The position numbers and the translations under genes are program-made. Shown here piece after piece: positions 32,133 through 44,300 of a stretch of DNA of 64,000 bases. Each line of letters begins with the position of its first letter. Position 1 is the first letter of the stretch. The DNA is taken from the NCBI GenBank assembly GCA_958450365.1, contig CAUEEP010000910.1:1211001-1275000 (forward strand). Direction: 5' to 3'. The stretch is from Mesorhabditis belari. Lineage: Eukaryota; Nematoda; Chromadorea; Rhabditida; Rhabditidae. The notes under the pieces were generated by a model that ran no database searches, was not told the DNA's origin, and was given only the letters and a program-made list of their open reading frames with translations.

Positions 32133-33246
32133 CTAGAAGCTTAAGGCTTTAAAGAGTATTTTTGTGAGATCATTTCCACGAAACTGTCTCTTCATACAAA
32201 ATTGTGCCCTTTTTAAATTCTCTTTAATGCAATCTCTGATTTTTATTATTTCATAATTGTTTACAGCCAAAAGATAGCCAATTTTCTGGACAAAATACCT
32301 GAACAGATGATAGTCCGATGGTGCCATGTCCGGGCTGTACGGCGGGTGATCCAAATGTTCCCATCCAAGCTCGTTCAATTTGCTTGTTTGACCAGGCCAG
32401 ACCGTCAACGCTGCACTGTATTGTGAGCAATTGGATCGACTTCGCCGGAAGATGCGCAACCGTCAAGGACCAGTCATTTTGCTTCATGACAACGCAAGAC
32501 CTCACACAGCACGAACAAAAGCGTCTTTTGCGCACGTATTTTTGCGCACAAGTCATTTGCGCAACAATGAAAAGACATCATTTGCGCACACGGCCTAAAA
32601 ATGTCATTTGCGCACGTATTTTGAACATGAACAAAAGCGTCTTTTGCGCACCTATTTTTGCGCACAAGTCTTTTGCGCAACGTCATTTGCGCACACAAAC
32701 TTGCGCACCTATTTTTGCGCACAAGTCTTTTGCGCAACGTCATTTGCGCACACAAACAAAAGCGTCTTTTGCGCACACGCCTTCAAAAACGCCTTTTGCG
32801 TACATAATAATTGAATCGGCATTACTTTTGCTTGTTTTTATAGTTTTCGTCACTGTTTCAGCACAGTTTTTAAACCTTATTGCACCTAGAGTTATTTACG
32901 GTTTCAGTTTATTTTATTGTTAAATTGAAATTGCGTTGTTGAATAAATTAACCAATCAGAACTCACCGTAAATAAATAAAATCATTCAGAAAGCTTTGAT
33001 GATGAGGGCAGATAAAACAAAGCAAATGTGTGTGTGTGTGCGCAAAAGACGCTTTTGTTCGTGCTGTGTGAGGTCTTGCGTTGTCATGAAGCAAAATGAC
33101 TGGTCCTTGACGGTTGCGCATCTTCCGGCGAGGTCGATCCAATTGCTCACAATACAGTGCAGCGTTGACGGTCTGACCTGGTCAAACAAGCAAATTGAAC
33201 GAGTTTGGATGGGAACATTTGGATCACCCGCCGTACAGCCCCGACA
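32133..33246. mobile_element. Scrambled mariner pieces in mirror image
   Basis: Minus, about 32250-32380: ELGWEHLDHPPYSPDMAPSD YHLF, the third-Asp region. Plus, 32390-32515: EQLDRLRRKMRNRQGPVILL then HDNARPHTART, the second-Asp region, so the two lie head to head and cannot belong to one frame. 33043-33246 is an inverted copy of about 32318-32525. Between them is a tandem array of about 55 bp units (32635-32780, GCGCACAAGTCTTTTGCGCA). No functional transposase. Confidence 0.85.
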
Positions 33247-33659
33247 TTAAGAATTTGTCGAAGGGATTTGAAAAATTCTTTTATTTTCGGATTCAGCATA
33301 TTTTTTTGCGTCAATCGGCTATTCAAACGTAAAAATCCTATAGAAAACACATTTTCGCGCGGATTTGCGGTGCGGTATTGTAGTCCCGAAAATAGTTATA
33401 GTCCCGAAAATTATGACCTTTGCAAAAAAAGTCAATAATTAGAGATTTATTTCTTTCTTTTTCTCACCATGAACAAATTCAGTTTCGGGTTTTCTTTTCG
33501 TTACATTGATTTGTAATTGTAATTGTACATTGACTGTAATTGGCAGCCTCTAGAGAATTCGGATATTCACCTTTAGATTGAAAAGGAAGTTCAGATCGAG
33601 TGCACATCGAGTGAACATTCTCGAGCCTTCTCTGTCAAAAACCCTTCCAACCGCCATCA

Positions 33660-36600
33660 ATGTCTTCCAATTCATCGTGTCCCAATATCTCGATCTATTC
33701 AACAAGCATTCCAATGCAAATCATGTTTGGGGCTCAAGTCCTCTTCGCAGTTCTGTCAGTCTTTGCCATTGTGGCCACTGCTCGACGAACGTTTTCTTCG
33801 ATTTTACTTGATTCGGCACTCAAAGAACATCTCGTTTTGTGTTATCTGATGCATTTCATTCAATCACTATCACTATTTTTGGCAGCGGTTTGTTTTAGAT
33901 AAAAAAAAGTAGTAGAGGAGAGAGGAGTCGGTTTGTTTTAAATTAAAAACCAAAAAACCTAAAAAATTGTTTCGTGAATCATTTTCCCTAATTTCAGGGC
34001 ACTTTCCTCTTTCTCCACCTCACTCAACCGCCTTGTCTGGCCACCATCTCTGGCCAATTGTGTTACTATTTTCGAGCCCCGAAAACTCTCTCAATATTCA
34101 CTCTACCAATGCTCAATATGAGTTTAGCATTTTTTCGGCTTTTCTCCTTTTTTTCCGGCTCAAAATCGCCGCGAATGATCGGCATTCGGAGAGTGACCAC
34201 ATCGATTACTGTAAGTGATTCATAGGAAACGTGATTTTACTTACAAGGGAAGGAAAACTGGCTGAGCCGGTCAAATGCTATGCAATCTAGACCATTCGAC
34301 GCAGAATTTTATGCTGATCCCGAACATGTATTCCGTTTTGGCTAAATGACAATCTGCCAGGAGTTATAGGCGTCTAAAATTTGAGTCTGGAAAAAAGCAA
34401 AAGAGGAAGTAAGGGTCGAGCTTGCGAGGTCTCGCTTTGGAAACGAACGCTGTACCCCAAGACAACGCATCTCAAAAAACATAAGATTTCGATAAGGTCA
34501 TATCGATAGCGTCTCGATTCGGTTTTTAGAGCTGCGTTTTGTACTAGGTAGGATTAGGTAGTCTAAGTATTAGGTACCAAAATGAAGCTTGAACTTTTGG
34601 CTTTCTAATGGTAAATGTTTCAGAGCATTTGAGTAGCTTGGTGCAAAGTTGAAAGAATTTTTGCGCGACTATTTCAAAAATATCGATAATATCGATAGCC
34701 AAGCCCCTTCGGTGCAGCCGTGGCCGAGTGGTACAGGGTTCGTTTCCCGAGCGAGACCTCGCCAGTTCGACCCTTACTTTCGATTTTTCTTTTGCTTTTT
34801 TCCAGACTCAAAACTCAAACTCTTGTGCGACCGTAGTCGACTGGTAAAGCGTTTGTTTCCAAAGCGAGACCTCGCGAGCTTGATGCCGACTTCCGATTTT
34901 TCTTTTGCTTTTTTCAGAGTCCTAACAACACTTTAGACGCTTATAACTCCTGGCAGATTGGCATTTAACAAAAACGGAATACAGATTCGGAATCAGCATA
35001 AAAATTCTACGTCGAATTGTATAAGTCGCATAGCATTTGACCGGCTCAGCCAGTTTTCCTTCCCTAGTTAAATATTTGCGCCTTTTTAGCTTGTCATTTG
35101 TGGCTTGGAATTCTATTGGAAAGTTGAGGGTACAACAGTGCCCGATGGAGAAGTCTCTTATTGTGAAAGTGTTTTTGCGAAGTCGAGCACGGAAAACGTG
35201 ATGGCCGGGTGTTTTGAAGTGATCACATTGCTGATCTCAGTGCTTCTTGTCTATTTGTACAAAAAAGAAAATCGGTGACTTTTTTTGATGTCCTCTTAGC
35301 TTACAGTCAACATTCAGGCTGAAGAAATCATTTGATGTGACGGTGAATTTGACAAGGCGACAGCTCATCTCAACGATGAATCTTTTTCTGCCGTACAAGT
35401 AAGTCGAAAAGAAAAATTTGACATCATTCGAAAGATTTACGATTCCGAGAACATCAGAAAACGTCATTGACTCGGCATTTTTATTATGATAATCAGACAC
35501 GCGTTGCTTAGCTTTGGGCAAAGTTTCATCCCGATCTAATGGCTGGGCTTCAAGCAGGAGGCCTTTCTTTGCAATCAGTCGATTCTAATCTAGGCCACAT
35601 CGCACATCAAGAGAATTTTGTTTTTGGGATTTCACAAAAGCTGAACTCTCTATTTTTATGGAACTTTTGAAACATTGTTAGCATTCGATTGGCTATTAGG
35701 CAGTTTTTATCCAAGTTTTTATTCTGTTTTGATGAATTTAAGTTGAGCTATGAACAAAAGAGCGAAACAAGTGCGTTACAAAATAGACTCTCTAGAAAAT
35801 GTTTCAGAAAAGAATCCAATTGAGAAATTGAGAAACTTTTTCTTACCAGTATTCTTTATCAACACCTACAGTACCGGCCAAAATTATATCCTCTCCAAAA
35901 AAAGTGTCCCCTCTTTGGAGGCTTATAACATTGTGTCCAGTCATCGTAAAACCATTTGCCATAGAGATTCTGGAAGCTCTTTTTTAGCTCTACAAGATGC
36001 CCTATAAGACTTTTAAGAATGCGAAAAGCTGAGACAATTTTTATTGGCTTGAATCAGAGGGAAAAATTTGTGTGCCTTTCAAAGCGATTTTTATCTATCG
36101 TCGACCCTTCGAAACAATTTTAAACTGTGTTTTTTAAAAAAGCCATTAAAAAGCCATTAAAATTGTATCAACTTTTCGCATTCTTAAAAGTCTTATAGTG
36201 CATCTTGTAGAGGCTAAAAAAGAGCTTCCAGATCTATGGCAAATGCTTGAACGATGACTAGACACAATGTTACAAGCCTGCAAAGAAGGGACACTTTTTT
36301 GGAGAGGTGTCCATTTTTGAAGAGATGTGAATTCAAGCCATTAAAAATTGCTCGGGAAATCTCATCTCAGGAATAGATGGGCTAGTAAATAACAAATTGC
36401 AAACAAAAAGGCAAAAAATCAGTCTGTGAACGGATCCGAACCAGAGTCAAAAAAGCAAAAGTGAGATCAAGCGTGCGCACACTTACCACCACACCACACG
36501 GTCACGTTTTGACGGAAGGGAAAGAGCTTATAGAGTACCAGTCGAAATTATATCCCCTCCAAAAAAGTGTCTCTTCTTTACAGGCTTGTAACATTGCGTC

Positions 36601-37950
36601 TAGTCATCGTTCAAGCATTTACCATAGAGATTGCGCATCCTTAAAAGTCTTATAGTGCATCTTATAGAGCTAAAAAAGAGCTTCCAAATCTATGGCAAAT
36701 GATTGTAATATGACTAGACACAATGTTACAAGCCTGGAAAGGAGGGACACTTTTTTGGAGGGGATTTTGACCGGTATTGTATTCGGTTGGGGAGAATGAG
36801 TCGGCGCCGAAAATGAAAAAAATGTCTAAAACTTCAATTCGACTTCGTCAAATAATATGCGTTTGATATGAGTAGAATGGTTAACTAATTCTCTACAAAA
36901 TGACATTTAAAAGAAAATTCAAACAGCGCCTCCGCTCAAGAAAAAGCCATTTTTTCACAAAAACTACAAACTGTGATCTAGAAAAAAACCATTGGTGGGA
37001 TCTTCCTGCAAATTTGGCAACTTAAGTAATTGAATGTGCTCTACCTTTTTTATATAAACACCAAAGAAGGTTTATGTGAAAGAAACTGTTCAAATGATGA
37101 GTCGGACTCTTTGCCATTTTAACCAGCTGCGTTTCGAAGTTCATAAACTCCACGAAAGAAAAGCTTTGTGGAATCTCTCAAAAGTGATTTTGTAGAGAAA
37201 TAGTGGATCCTTTTGATCAAACCAAACGTATGTTTAAAGAAGGCTTTATGTGTGCAAAAAGTCCCTTTAAAGTTTGGCGCCGACTCATTCTCCCCAACCC
37301 AATAGATAAGCTATTGTAGAATCCCTAGCATTACTAAATGAACTTTTAGTCATTTCAAAATTTGCTTTTTTCAGTTTCAAGTTGCTTTTTTGATAATTTG
37401 AAATGCTGTATTGTTCAAATTATCTTTTTCAAAGTATTTCCTTCAAATTGCCACAACATTTCATAAAATTTCATAAAATTTCAGCTTCTTTCACGCTTTC
37501 ATCTTTCTCACTTACACGATTCTCGTTTTGATCTATCGAAATCTGCATCTCACACAGCCTTGGCTTTCTGTTGGAGGCGGAGTCACTTTTGTAAGATCTT
37601 TAGTTAGACCAGTTAAAAGAATATAATAAAACTCAAATTAAAATGCAACTTTTAATAATCCAATGTCTATTCTCAGCGTCCAATGTCCATTCTCAGTGTT
37701 CAAAGTCCATTCTCAGTGTCCAATGTACTTCACGGTGATCGCTCCCTGGATAATCTATTGGATTGTGGTGAAAAGCGAGAAAAGACGAGTCAACGAAACG
37801 AACAATTTAATTGATTTGGAGAAAATGGCAAAGATTATCTACTTTGAGAACTATCAATCACAATGGAATCCGAGAAATCTTTTCACTTACAAGTTTGAGA
37901 ACTTTAAAGAGCTAATAAAACAAGAACTTTTAGGTCGAGCAACCTTTTGA
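33660..37950 (+). CDS. Sra-superfamily (Sra/Srab-like) seven-transmembrane chemoreceptor, 6 exons, about 348 aa
   Basis: Exons 33660-33887, 33998-34210, 35090-35256, 35300-35398, 37485-37590, 37717-37950; phases agree and all parts are open. The N-terminus is short and extracellular (MSSNSSCPNISIYS) with a Cys and N-glycosylation sites. Helix 1 is IMFGAQVLFAVLSVFAIVAT and helix 2 LVLCYLMHFIQSLSLFLAA. A Cys-containing loop follows (TQPPCLATISGQLCYYF), then helices 3-7 including FEVITLLISVLLVY, FFHAFIFLTYTILVLIYR and YFTVIAPWIIYWIVV. The C-tail is charged. Length and layout fit nematode chemosensory receptors of sensory neurons; ligand unknown. For exon 3 an alternative end at 35274 would leave a 25-nt intron, so I prefer the 43-nt one. 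Introns 2 (879 nt) and 4 (2086 nt) are packed with foldback elements. Confidence 0.82.
34246..35066. mobile_element. Foldback element with tRNA-like segments, in receptor intron 2
   Basis: The left end GGAAGGAAAACTGGCTGAGC is mirrored by GGCTCAGCCAGTTTTCCTTC at the right (35042-35062); the inner arms with TAACTCCTGGCAGATTG match too. Within it, 34722-34790 reads GCCGTGGCCGAGTGGT...CCAGTTCGACCC, like the A and B boxes of a Ser/Leu-type tRNA. A second, worse copy lies at 34821-34885 and an antisense one at 34400-34460. Confidence 0.82.
35872..36330. mobile_element. Foldback MITE, TACCGGCCAAAATTATATCC family, copy 1
   Basis: Arms starting TACCGGCCAAAATTATATCC and AAAAGTGTCCC are mirrored about 36090. 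A shorter copy sits at 36537-36775. Confidence 0.8.
36537..36775. mobile_element. Foldback MITE, same family, copy 2 (short)
   Basis: Starts TACCAGTCGAAATTATATCC and ends in the inverse ...TTGACCGGTA; the arms meet near 36640. Confidence 0.75.
36783..37302. mobile_element. MITE with GGTTGGGGAGAATGAGTCGG ends
   Basis: About 520 bp with inverted ends GGTTGGGGAGAATGAGTCGG and CCGACTCATTCTCCCCAACC, next to TA-rich flanks. No transposase. Confidence 0.85.
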
Positions 37951-38582
37951 TCACGTTTTGGAGAGCGAGAAGCCGGAAGATTTTCTTTTCATAACATATT
38001 TTACTTATATCACAAAATAAACTACTACAAGATCAAGTTTTAAATGGAAAAACCCATTTTTATAATATACCAGAACACTACAGAGATTAAGCATTAATAA
38101 AAAGGAAAACCTGTTAGAGCTTTCGTTTTTCGTTGTGTTCAAAAAGCCGAAGAGCTCTAGATGTTGCCAAAGCAAGATTTTAGACGACAAGTATTAGGTA
38201 CATGCATAAGAAATGCGGATGATTCATTTCAAGAAATGATTTCAACATTTTCATAAATTTCCAACGATAGAAACGTGATATCGATGAATGTTATAAACTA
38301 TTTGAAAGTTGTAAATCTCCTCTACAAAATAGGCTAAAACGTATTTCAATTGATCGAATCATGGAAGAAATTTCGAGAACGAAATGCGAGTGACCAGACT
38401 TTACTGTACTTGTGCCTCTTTCCTCCAGGTGCTCGGGGCGACACCCGCTTTGCCTTGCCTTGTGGCTTCGGCGCGGACTAAATTTGCGGATGACCCGTTT
38501 TGGCTTTTGGATCAAACGATTTTTGATGCAAAACCGAAAATGTCTATGTCCACGGATTTTCGGGAGTAGCATTTCTGTATTA

Positions 38583-39104
38583 TTAGGTTGATGCATAAGT
38601 CTTTTCGTTCCTTTTCGTCTGCCGTTTCAAGCCAACAAATGCACGAATTAAACTACGGTTGATTTCATTAGAAAAAGCAATTATTTTTCTGCAAAATAAC
38701 ATTAAAACGGGTTTAAAAATATTGAATGCCTGGATTTTCTTGAGAGTATGAAGTCGGGTAGTCAAAAAGGGCTAACTCGATGATGCGGTTTAGACACCTT
38801 AGCTAAAGAAAACCTATCTTCGTGTCAATAGATAAAAGATAGAGAAAAAAAACGTTTGATATTTCGCCAAAATTTCAGAGAAATTCATTCAGCCAATTTT
38901 TCCGTAGAGTTTTTTATAGATTTTTACGAAAAAGGCGTTTTTCACTCTCGAATTTGCTTCAAAGTCAACCGAAATTCATTTAAAAAGATGCAAATTGAAC
39001 AAAAAAACACTTTTTTTATAGAGCAAACTATAGATTAATTCGTGAATTTGTTACTTTTTAACAGAAGTACGAAAAAAACGAAAAGACTTATGCATCAACC
39101 TATT
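38583..39104. mobile_element. Mariner-type MITE (TTAGGTTGATGCATAAGTC)
   Basis: Inverted ends TTAGGTTGATGCATAAGTCT and AGACTTATGCATCAACCTA, flanked by TA, about 520 bp, no transposase. It landed between two copies of the 38285/39105 repeat. Confidence 0.88.
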
Positions 39105-39654
39105 ATTTGAAAGTTGTAAATCTTCTCTACAAAATAGGCTAAAACACAAAATAGGCTGTTCCAATTGATCGAAGCATTGAAGAAATTTCGAGGGCGAAAA
39201 CGAGTGATCAGACTTTCCTGTATTTGTGCCTCTTCCCTCCAGGTGCTCGGGGAGACACCCGCTTTGATCTTGACAGGCCTTGACGTGGCTTCGAAGTGGG
39301 TTAAATCTGCGGACGTCCCGCAAAGTTAACGCGAAAGAGAACCCCGATTATGCACCCGCTGTGTGCCAGATCGCGCACGATTGTGGGTCCCCACAGAGAC
39401 CCCTCGCGGCTCATTGAGAACTCATTCTTTCTCCTCAAAATCAGTATTTCGGCTCGATTTTGATTTGAAAAGTTGAAAAGTTCAATTACTCGTTCACTTT
39501 GATTTAATCATCACTCTCTAAAACACACAAAACTCTCTACAAAATTGGGTAATTAAACCAAATTGGAAACAAAAAAAAGAGGAAAATCGAGTTTGGTTTC
39601 TTCTCCTTTATCCCTAAGCCCTTTATCCCAAAATTTTCACGTTTTTGTAATCGC

Positions 39655-39785
39655 ACGCCTTCTGGTACACGGCCCTGGATGTGCCTTCTGGTACACGACT
39701 CTGGATGTGCCTTCTGGTACATCCAGGGGATGTGCCTTCTGGTACACGGCCCTGGATGCGCCTTCTGGTACATAGCCCTGGATTT
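39655..39785. repeat. 26-bp minisatellite (GCCTTCTGGTACACGGCCCT)
   Basis: Five units with small variants. Confidence 0.92.
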
Positions 39786-41362
39786 GGGGTCGCATTTGGG
39801 TAATTAACCGAATGAAATACTCAAAAATAGAGCAGCTTTCTTTAAAAACCAAATACAGATTCGAATTCGTTGACCCTGAAAAACCCTGAATGCAAATTTT
39901 CAGCTCAACCTCAAAAAAGTGCTAAATCCACGTACAGTCCACCGGCTAGATCGTCGCAAATCTGTTAAAGAAAAGCCTAAAGTTTCAATAACAAATATGC
40001 CAATTTCTGAAAATGACTGAACCGACCGAAACTCTTTGGCAAGAATGAAGCAAATGAACGCTTTGAGATGCAAATTTGAAACAATTTGAAACAATTTGAA
40101 GCCGAATGCAAATTTGGATTAGTGCATTAGTTGACGAAGCTATTTTTGTGGTTTTTTAGCTTTTGGATCAAACGATTTTTGATGCAAAACCGAAAATCTC
40201 TGCCCGCGGATTTTCGGGAGTAGCATTTATGTAAAATGGAATAAATTTCCTACAAAATTAACTTATTTATACTAGCAATATTTATTTATTACTTTTAATT
40301 CAAAAGCTAACAATTCAAAGCTAACAATTCAAAGCTAACAATTCAAAAGCTTTATTTAATGTCATAAGACACTGAAAATCAACAATAAAACAATAAAAAC
40401 AAGATTGGTTACGCTGAAAGTTGTCAGTGAGTTGTTCTCAAAAGATTCGTTCTTTCGTGGTTCATCAACGGCCAATAGCTTTCTCTCGGACGTCAAAAAC
40501 TAAACATTTTTTCATTGTTGCGACTTTTAGATAAACTGTTTCAAGTAATTACTTGAATAGATTCGCGTAAGTAATTCTTTTACTCTCTCTTTTACTCTTT
40601 TACTTGAGTAACGCGTCAAGTAGATCTCAAGTAATCGTATTCTATTGTTCAAATAGACAATTTTATTACTATTCTATGCTTTTGAAAGCTAATAACTTTA
40701 ACTAAAACTCTCTGAATCGATCTAGCAAAGAACCAAAGATTTTTTAAGCAAACTTTAACTTGAGCCGGGGTCGAACTTGCCGCTTAACAACTGTTCGCTT
40801 TAGAGACAAGCACTAGACACAAGACAAGCCACTAGACTAGCCGTTAAATTGCGGGTTTCTCTTTGGAAAGCGTTTTAGAAAGCAATTAATTGGAAAGAAG
40901 ACACTCTAGGCTTAAAGCTAGCTCAAAAATAGAAAGAATTGTACCTTAGAATCCTTACAAATTAGCACACAACCAGCTCTTCTCAATTTTAAAGCTATAG
41001 TATTTATCTACAGCTGGCTAACAAAATAGAACTCAAAATCGAAGTTCTTGAGAACCGTAACCCTCTATTTTACATTACTGCATAATGCAGATTTGATTAG
41101 ATTTGGATAAGGACAAAAATCGCTTATCGAAAGACTACTATAACTGTAAACTACTGTAAAGCTACAGTAGACTCTGCTGTTTTGGACTTTTAAAACTTAG
41201 CAATTAAGTATGTGAAAGCATTTCATGCAAAACCAACGTAACAAAGCTTTATTCCTAAGAAAACAAAGAGAAATTGCACCTGTACGAGTAAAGCGATAAA
41301 TAAAAAAAAAATAAAAACAAATGCTTTGAAATGAAATCTTGATTAGTTCGAATTAAGTAATT

Positions 41363-44300
41363 TTAAGTAACTTTAAATACTTTATCATTTGCGTAGAGGA
41401 ATGAGAGACCCTCGAATTTTTGGTTCTCCATCGGGATCTCCGTCTCGTCGATCAGAATTTTGCCGGTTATGTCGAAAACCTAAGTGAATGAGTGTTTTGA
41501 GTCTTTTTAAATTTCTGGCTCTATTTTGGGCTCTTTTTCGAGAATTGTGGCCATTCACGGTTGACGCAAAGTAGGTACGAAAGAGGAAGAGATCCTGCAG
41601 TAAGGTAGGTCAGGACTCAGAGTAGCCCAAGATTAAGTTATGACGTCAGGAGGACCGCTTAGGGAGTACCTGCCTTTTGGCCATGCTCTGGGCATGTTTT
41701 CAAGCATTCGACGGTTCGAAAGTTCAAGTGTTTGGGTGTTCGAGTGCTCGAGAGTTTTTTTTTCAAGAATTGTGGCCATTCACTTTTTATGAAAAACACA
41801 GTACTTACTGATTATCGGGGGAGGGGGCAAAGTTTGGATAGAACTTAGTTGGACACTCCTCCGATCCTTTATGGGTTGGGGCTGGGAATAATGGTCAAAA
41901 TAGTACAAATGAATACAATGGTCGGCGCCGGGATTCGAATTCGCCGGGATTGTGGTGGGTTTACCCCTAAACCCAAGCCCAGGAACCCACACAAAAGGGG
42001 AAACCGCGCCCAACTCTGACCAGGCAGATCCAGGTCAGACATCAGGTGGTCTAGTTTGGCAAACCCGTAAACTATCTGCAGCAAAGCCAGCCCAGCTTCT
42101 GGTTTCACCAAACTACAGGCGAACTTCGATATAAAGAACCTCAAGGGATCGGCCAAAACGTTCGTTGGATCGAAGTGTTGTATCGACGGTCATTTTAAGG
42201 TGAAGCCCTTTGTTTGGACCAAAAATAGTGGTCGTTATATTGTGCGCTTCGTTGTATCGAAGTTCGTTATATCGAAGCTCGCTATATCGAAGTTCGATTT
42301 TATTTAACATTTAACAGCTAGCATTTAGCAATTTGCTAAATTTAGCTTGGTCCTAGCTTCCTGGCCAAGGGACCGACCAAAAAAAACCTTCCGACCTTCC
42401 TGGTCTTGCTTTGCCCAAAAAAAAAAATTTGGCCTAACCCGGCGGTTTTTAATCCCAAGCCAAGTTAACACTCATCCCCGAAAAGCCGATCAGCACGGGG
42501 GTATGGCTCAGTGGCAGAGCATTCGACTGCAGATCGAGAGGTCCCCGGTTCAAATCCGAGTGCCCCCTATCTTTTGGTTTTTTAAGAAAAAATTTATGGA
42601 ACAGCTTTGAGAGGCAGATTGTGGTCATTTTCGTTGTTTCTTGAGGCTCGAAAAGTTACAGGACATGGAAATTGTATTTAGAAGAGATTTTCTCCAGAAG
42701 CTTTTTCCGTAGTATGCAAAAATAGGCCAAGTTTATCCGCCTTGAGACTAGTCAGCCTGATATGCTAATTTTCTCACTAGCATTCAATTCAATTCTCACC
42801 ATCACATACGATCTGAGTGCACTGAGAATTTCCTCGGTTTTGATGGCCATGATCAGTGTGTCTCCAGTGTCTAAAGATTGATTTTCTTTTGTTTCGGATT
42901 TTTGCTTGCCTGGCACAAAGTCGAACGCTGAGAACCCATGAGTAGCTTGTGGTTTCCCAACATTGATCGTTTCGATGTCACAGAAACAATCCGAAGTGAT
43001 CATCATTAGATTAGCACCTGAAATCTTTTACTTAATCTTGTCAGCTCCGAGCCAAACTGATATTTTAGTTACTATTGTTATTTGATTTGTCTATTTGATT
43101 GAATGATTTGTCTATTCTTATGTAAATGTGATCTCCCCTGTGCTTATCCATTTCATCGCTGAGAAGGGGCGGTGCTTGGGATTGCCTGCTTGGGAATGCC
43201 TGCTTGGGAATGCCTGCTTGGGATTGCCTGCTTGGGATTGCCTGCTTGGGATTGCCTGCTTGGGAATGCCTGCTTGGGAATGCCTGCTTGGGATTGCCTG
43301 CTTGGGATTGCCTGCTTGGGATTGCCTGCTTGGGATTGCCTGCTTGGGATTGCCTCGGAGGACAAGTGAGGCTCTCACTTGTCCTCCTAGGCTTGGAGTC
43401 CCCGCTTCTCCTTCCACTCATTTGTAATCTATTCGTCTTATCGTACTACTGTAAATAAAGATACATATCTTCTATTCAACTGCAGTTCAGTACAGGTCAT
43501 TTCACAGGGACTCTCCTCTAATACGTTAGAGGAGTTGAGTCGGGTTGTCGGGGTGTCAGAGATGGTGGGATATCAAAAAGGATTCGCTCTCTTTAACTTA
43601 ACCCAAACTCTATCCATCTCCGTTTACTCCTAGGCACGAAGAATCTTCAAAAAGCTATAATAAAAAGAGTTTTGAGTCTTTAAATCTCTTATATCTTCTA
43701 TAATCTTATATAAAAAGCAGGAAAGTCTCAAATTTCAGTCTAAACTCCAGTCTAAATTCCAGTCTAAATTCCAGTTTAAATTCCAGTCTAAATTCCAGTC
43801 TAAATTTCAGTCTAAAATTTCTCACCTTGTTTATTGTCACGTCGATATGGTGGACCTAGCGTTTTGGCGATTTGTCGCGGCAAGAAGAACCACTTTTTGT
43901 GAATCTAGATTTAATTTGAAGTTTTAGAAGTTTTAGAAGTTTTAGAACTTGAAAACTATATAAACTGTGTTAAAAGCTTGAAGAAAATAAAATTTTCTTC
44001 AAACTTTATATGATAAATAGTTTATAAATAGTTTTGTTTGTGATAAAATGACTCACTTCACTCCAGCGAACCGCTTCGTGGGTGACATAGCCGAGGGGAT
44101 GAATCTAAGAAAAGTTTTCAATCTACAGTTTTCGATCTATTTGTATGTATTAGGTTGCTCGGATATAAACAAGCGTTGCTAAACTTATTGTTGTGAGAGA
44201 AGTTGTGAGAGAAGTTGTGAGAGAAGTTGTGAGAGAAGTTGTGAGAGAAGTTGTGAGAGAAGTTGTGAGAGAAGTTGTGAGAGAAGTTGTGAGGGAAGTT

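Larger units (their letters stand above)
38285..41362. other. Repeat-rich intergenic region
   Basis: A repeat unit at 38285-38580 (with CAGGTGCTCGGGGCGACACC) recurs at 39105-39320, and its tail (GGATCAAACGATTTTTGATG) recurs at 40160-40235, so the second copy was split by later insertion. At 40300-40350 CTAACAATTCAAAG is repeated in tandem. At 40755-40850 (minus) there is a tRNA-like AGTTCGACCC box without a fold. A short open stretch at 39330-39415 is too weak to call. Confidence 0.55.

Noticed and set aside
34720..34790. Functional tRNA-Ser/Leu
   Set aside because: A and B boxes are present but acceptor and variable arms do not fold, and it lies inside a foldback element.
35257..35299. 25-nt intron (35275-35299) in the chemoreceptor
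   Set aside because: Too short for nematode splicing; a 43-nt intron with GTACAA donor at 35257 keeps the frame.
43065..43458. Five overlapping 65-118 codon frames
   Set aside because: All come from the 14-bp GCCTGCTTGGGAAT minisatellite.
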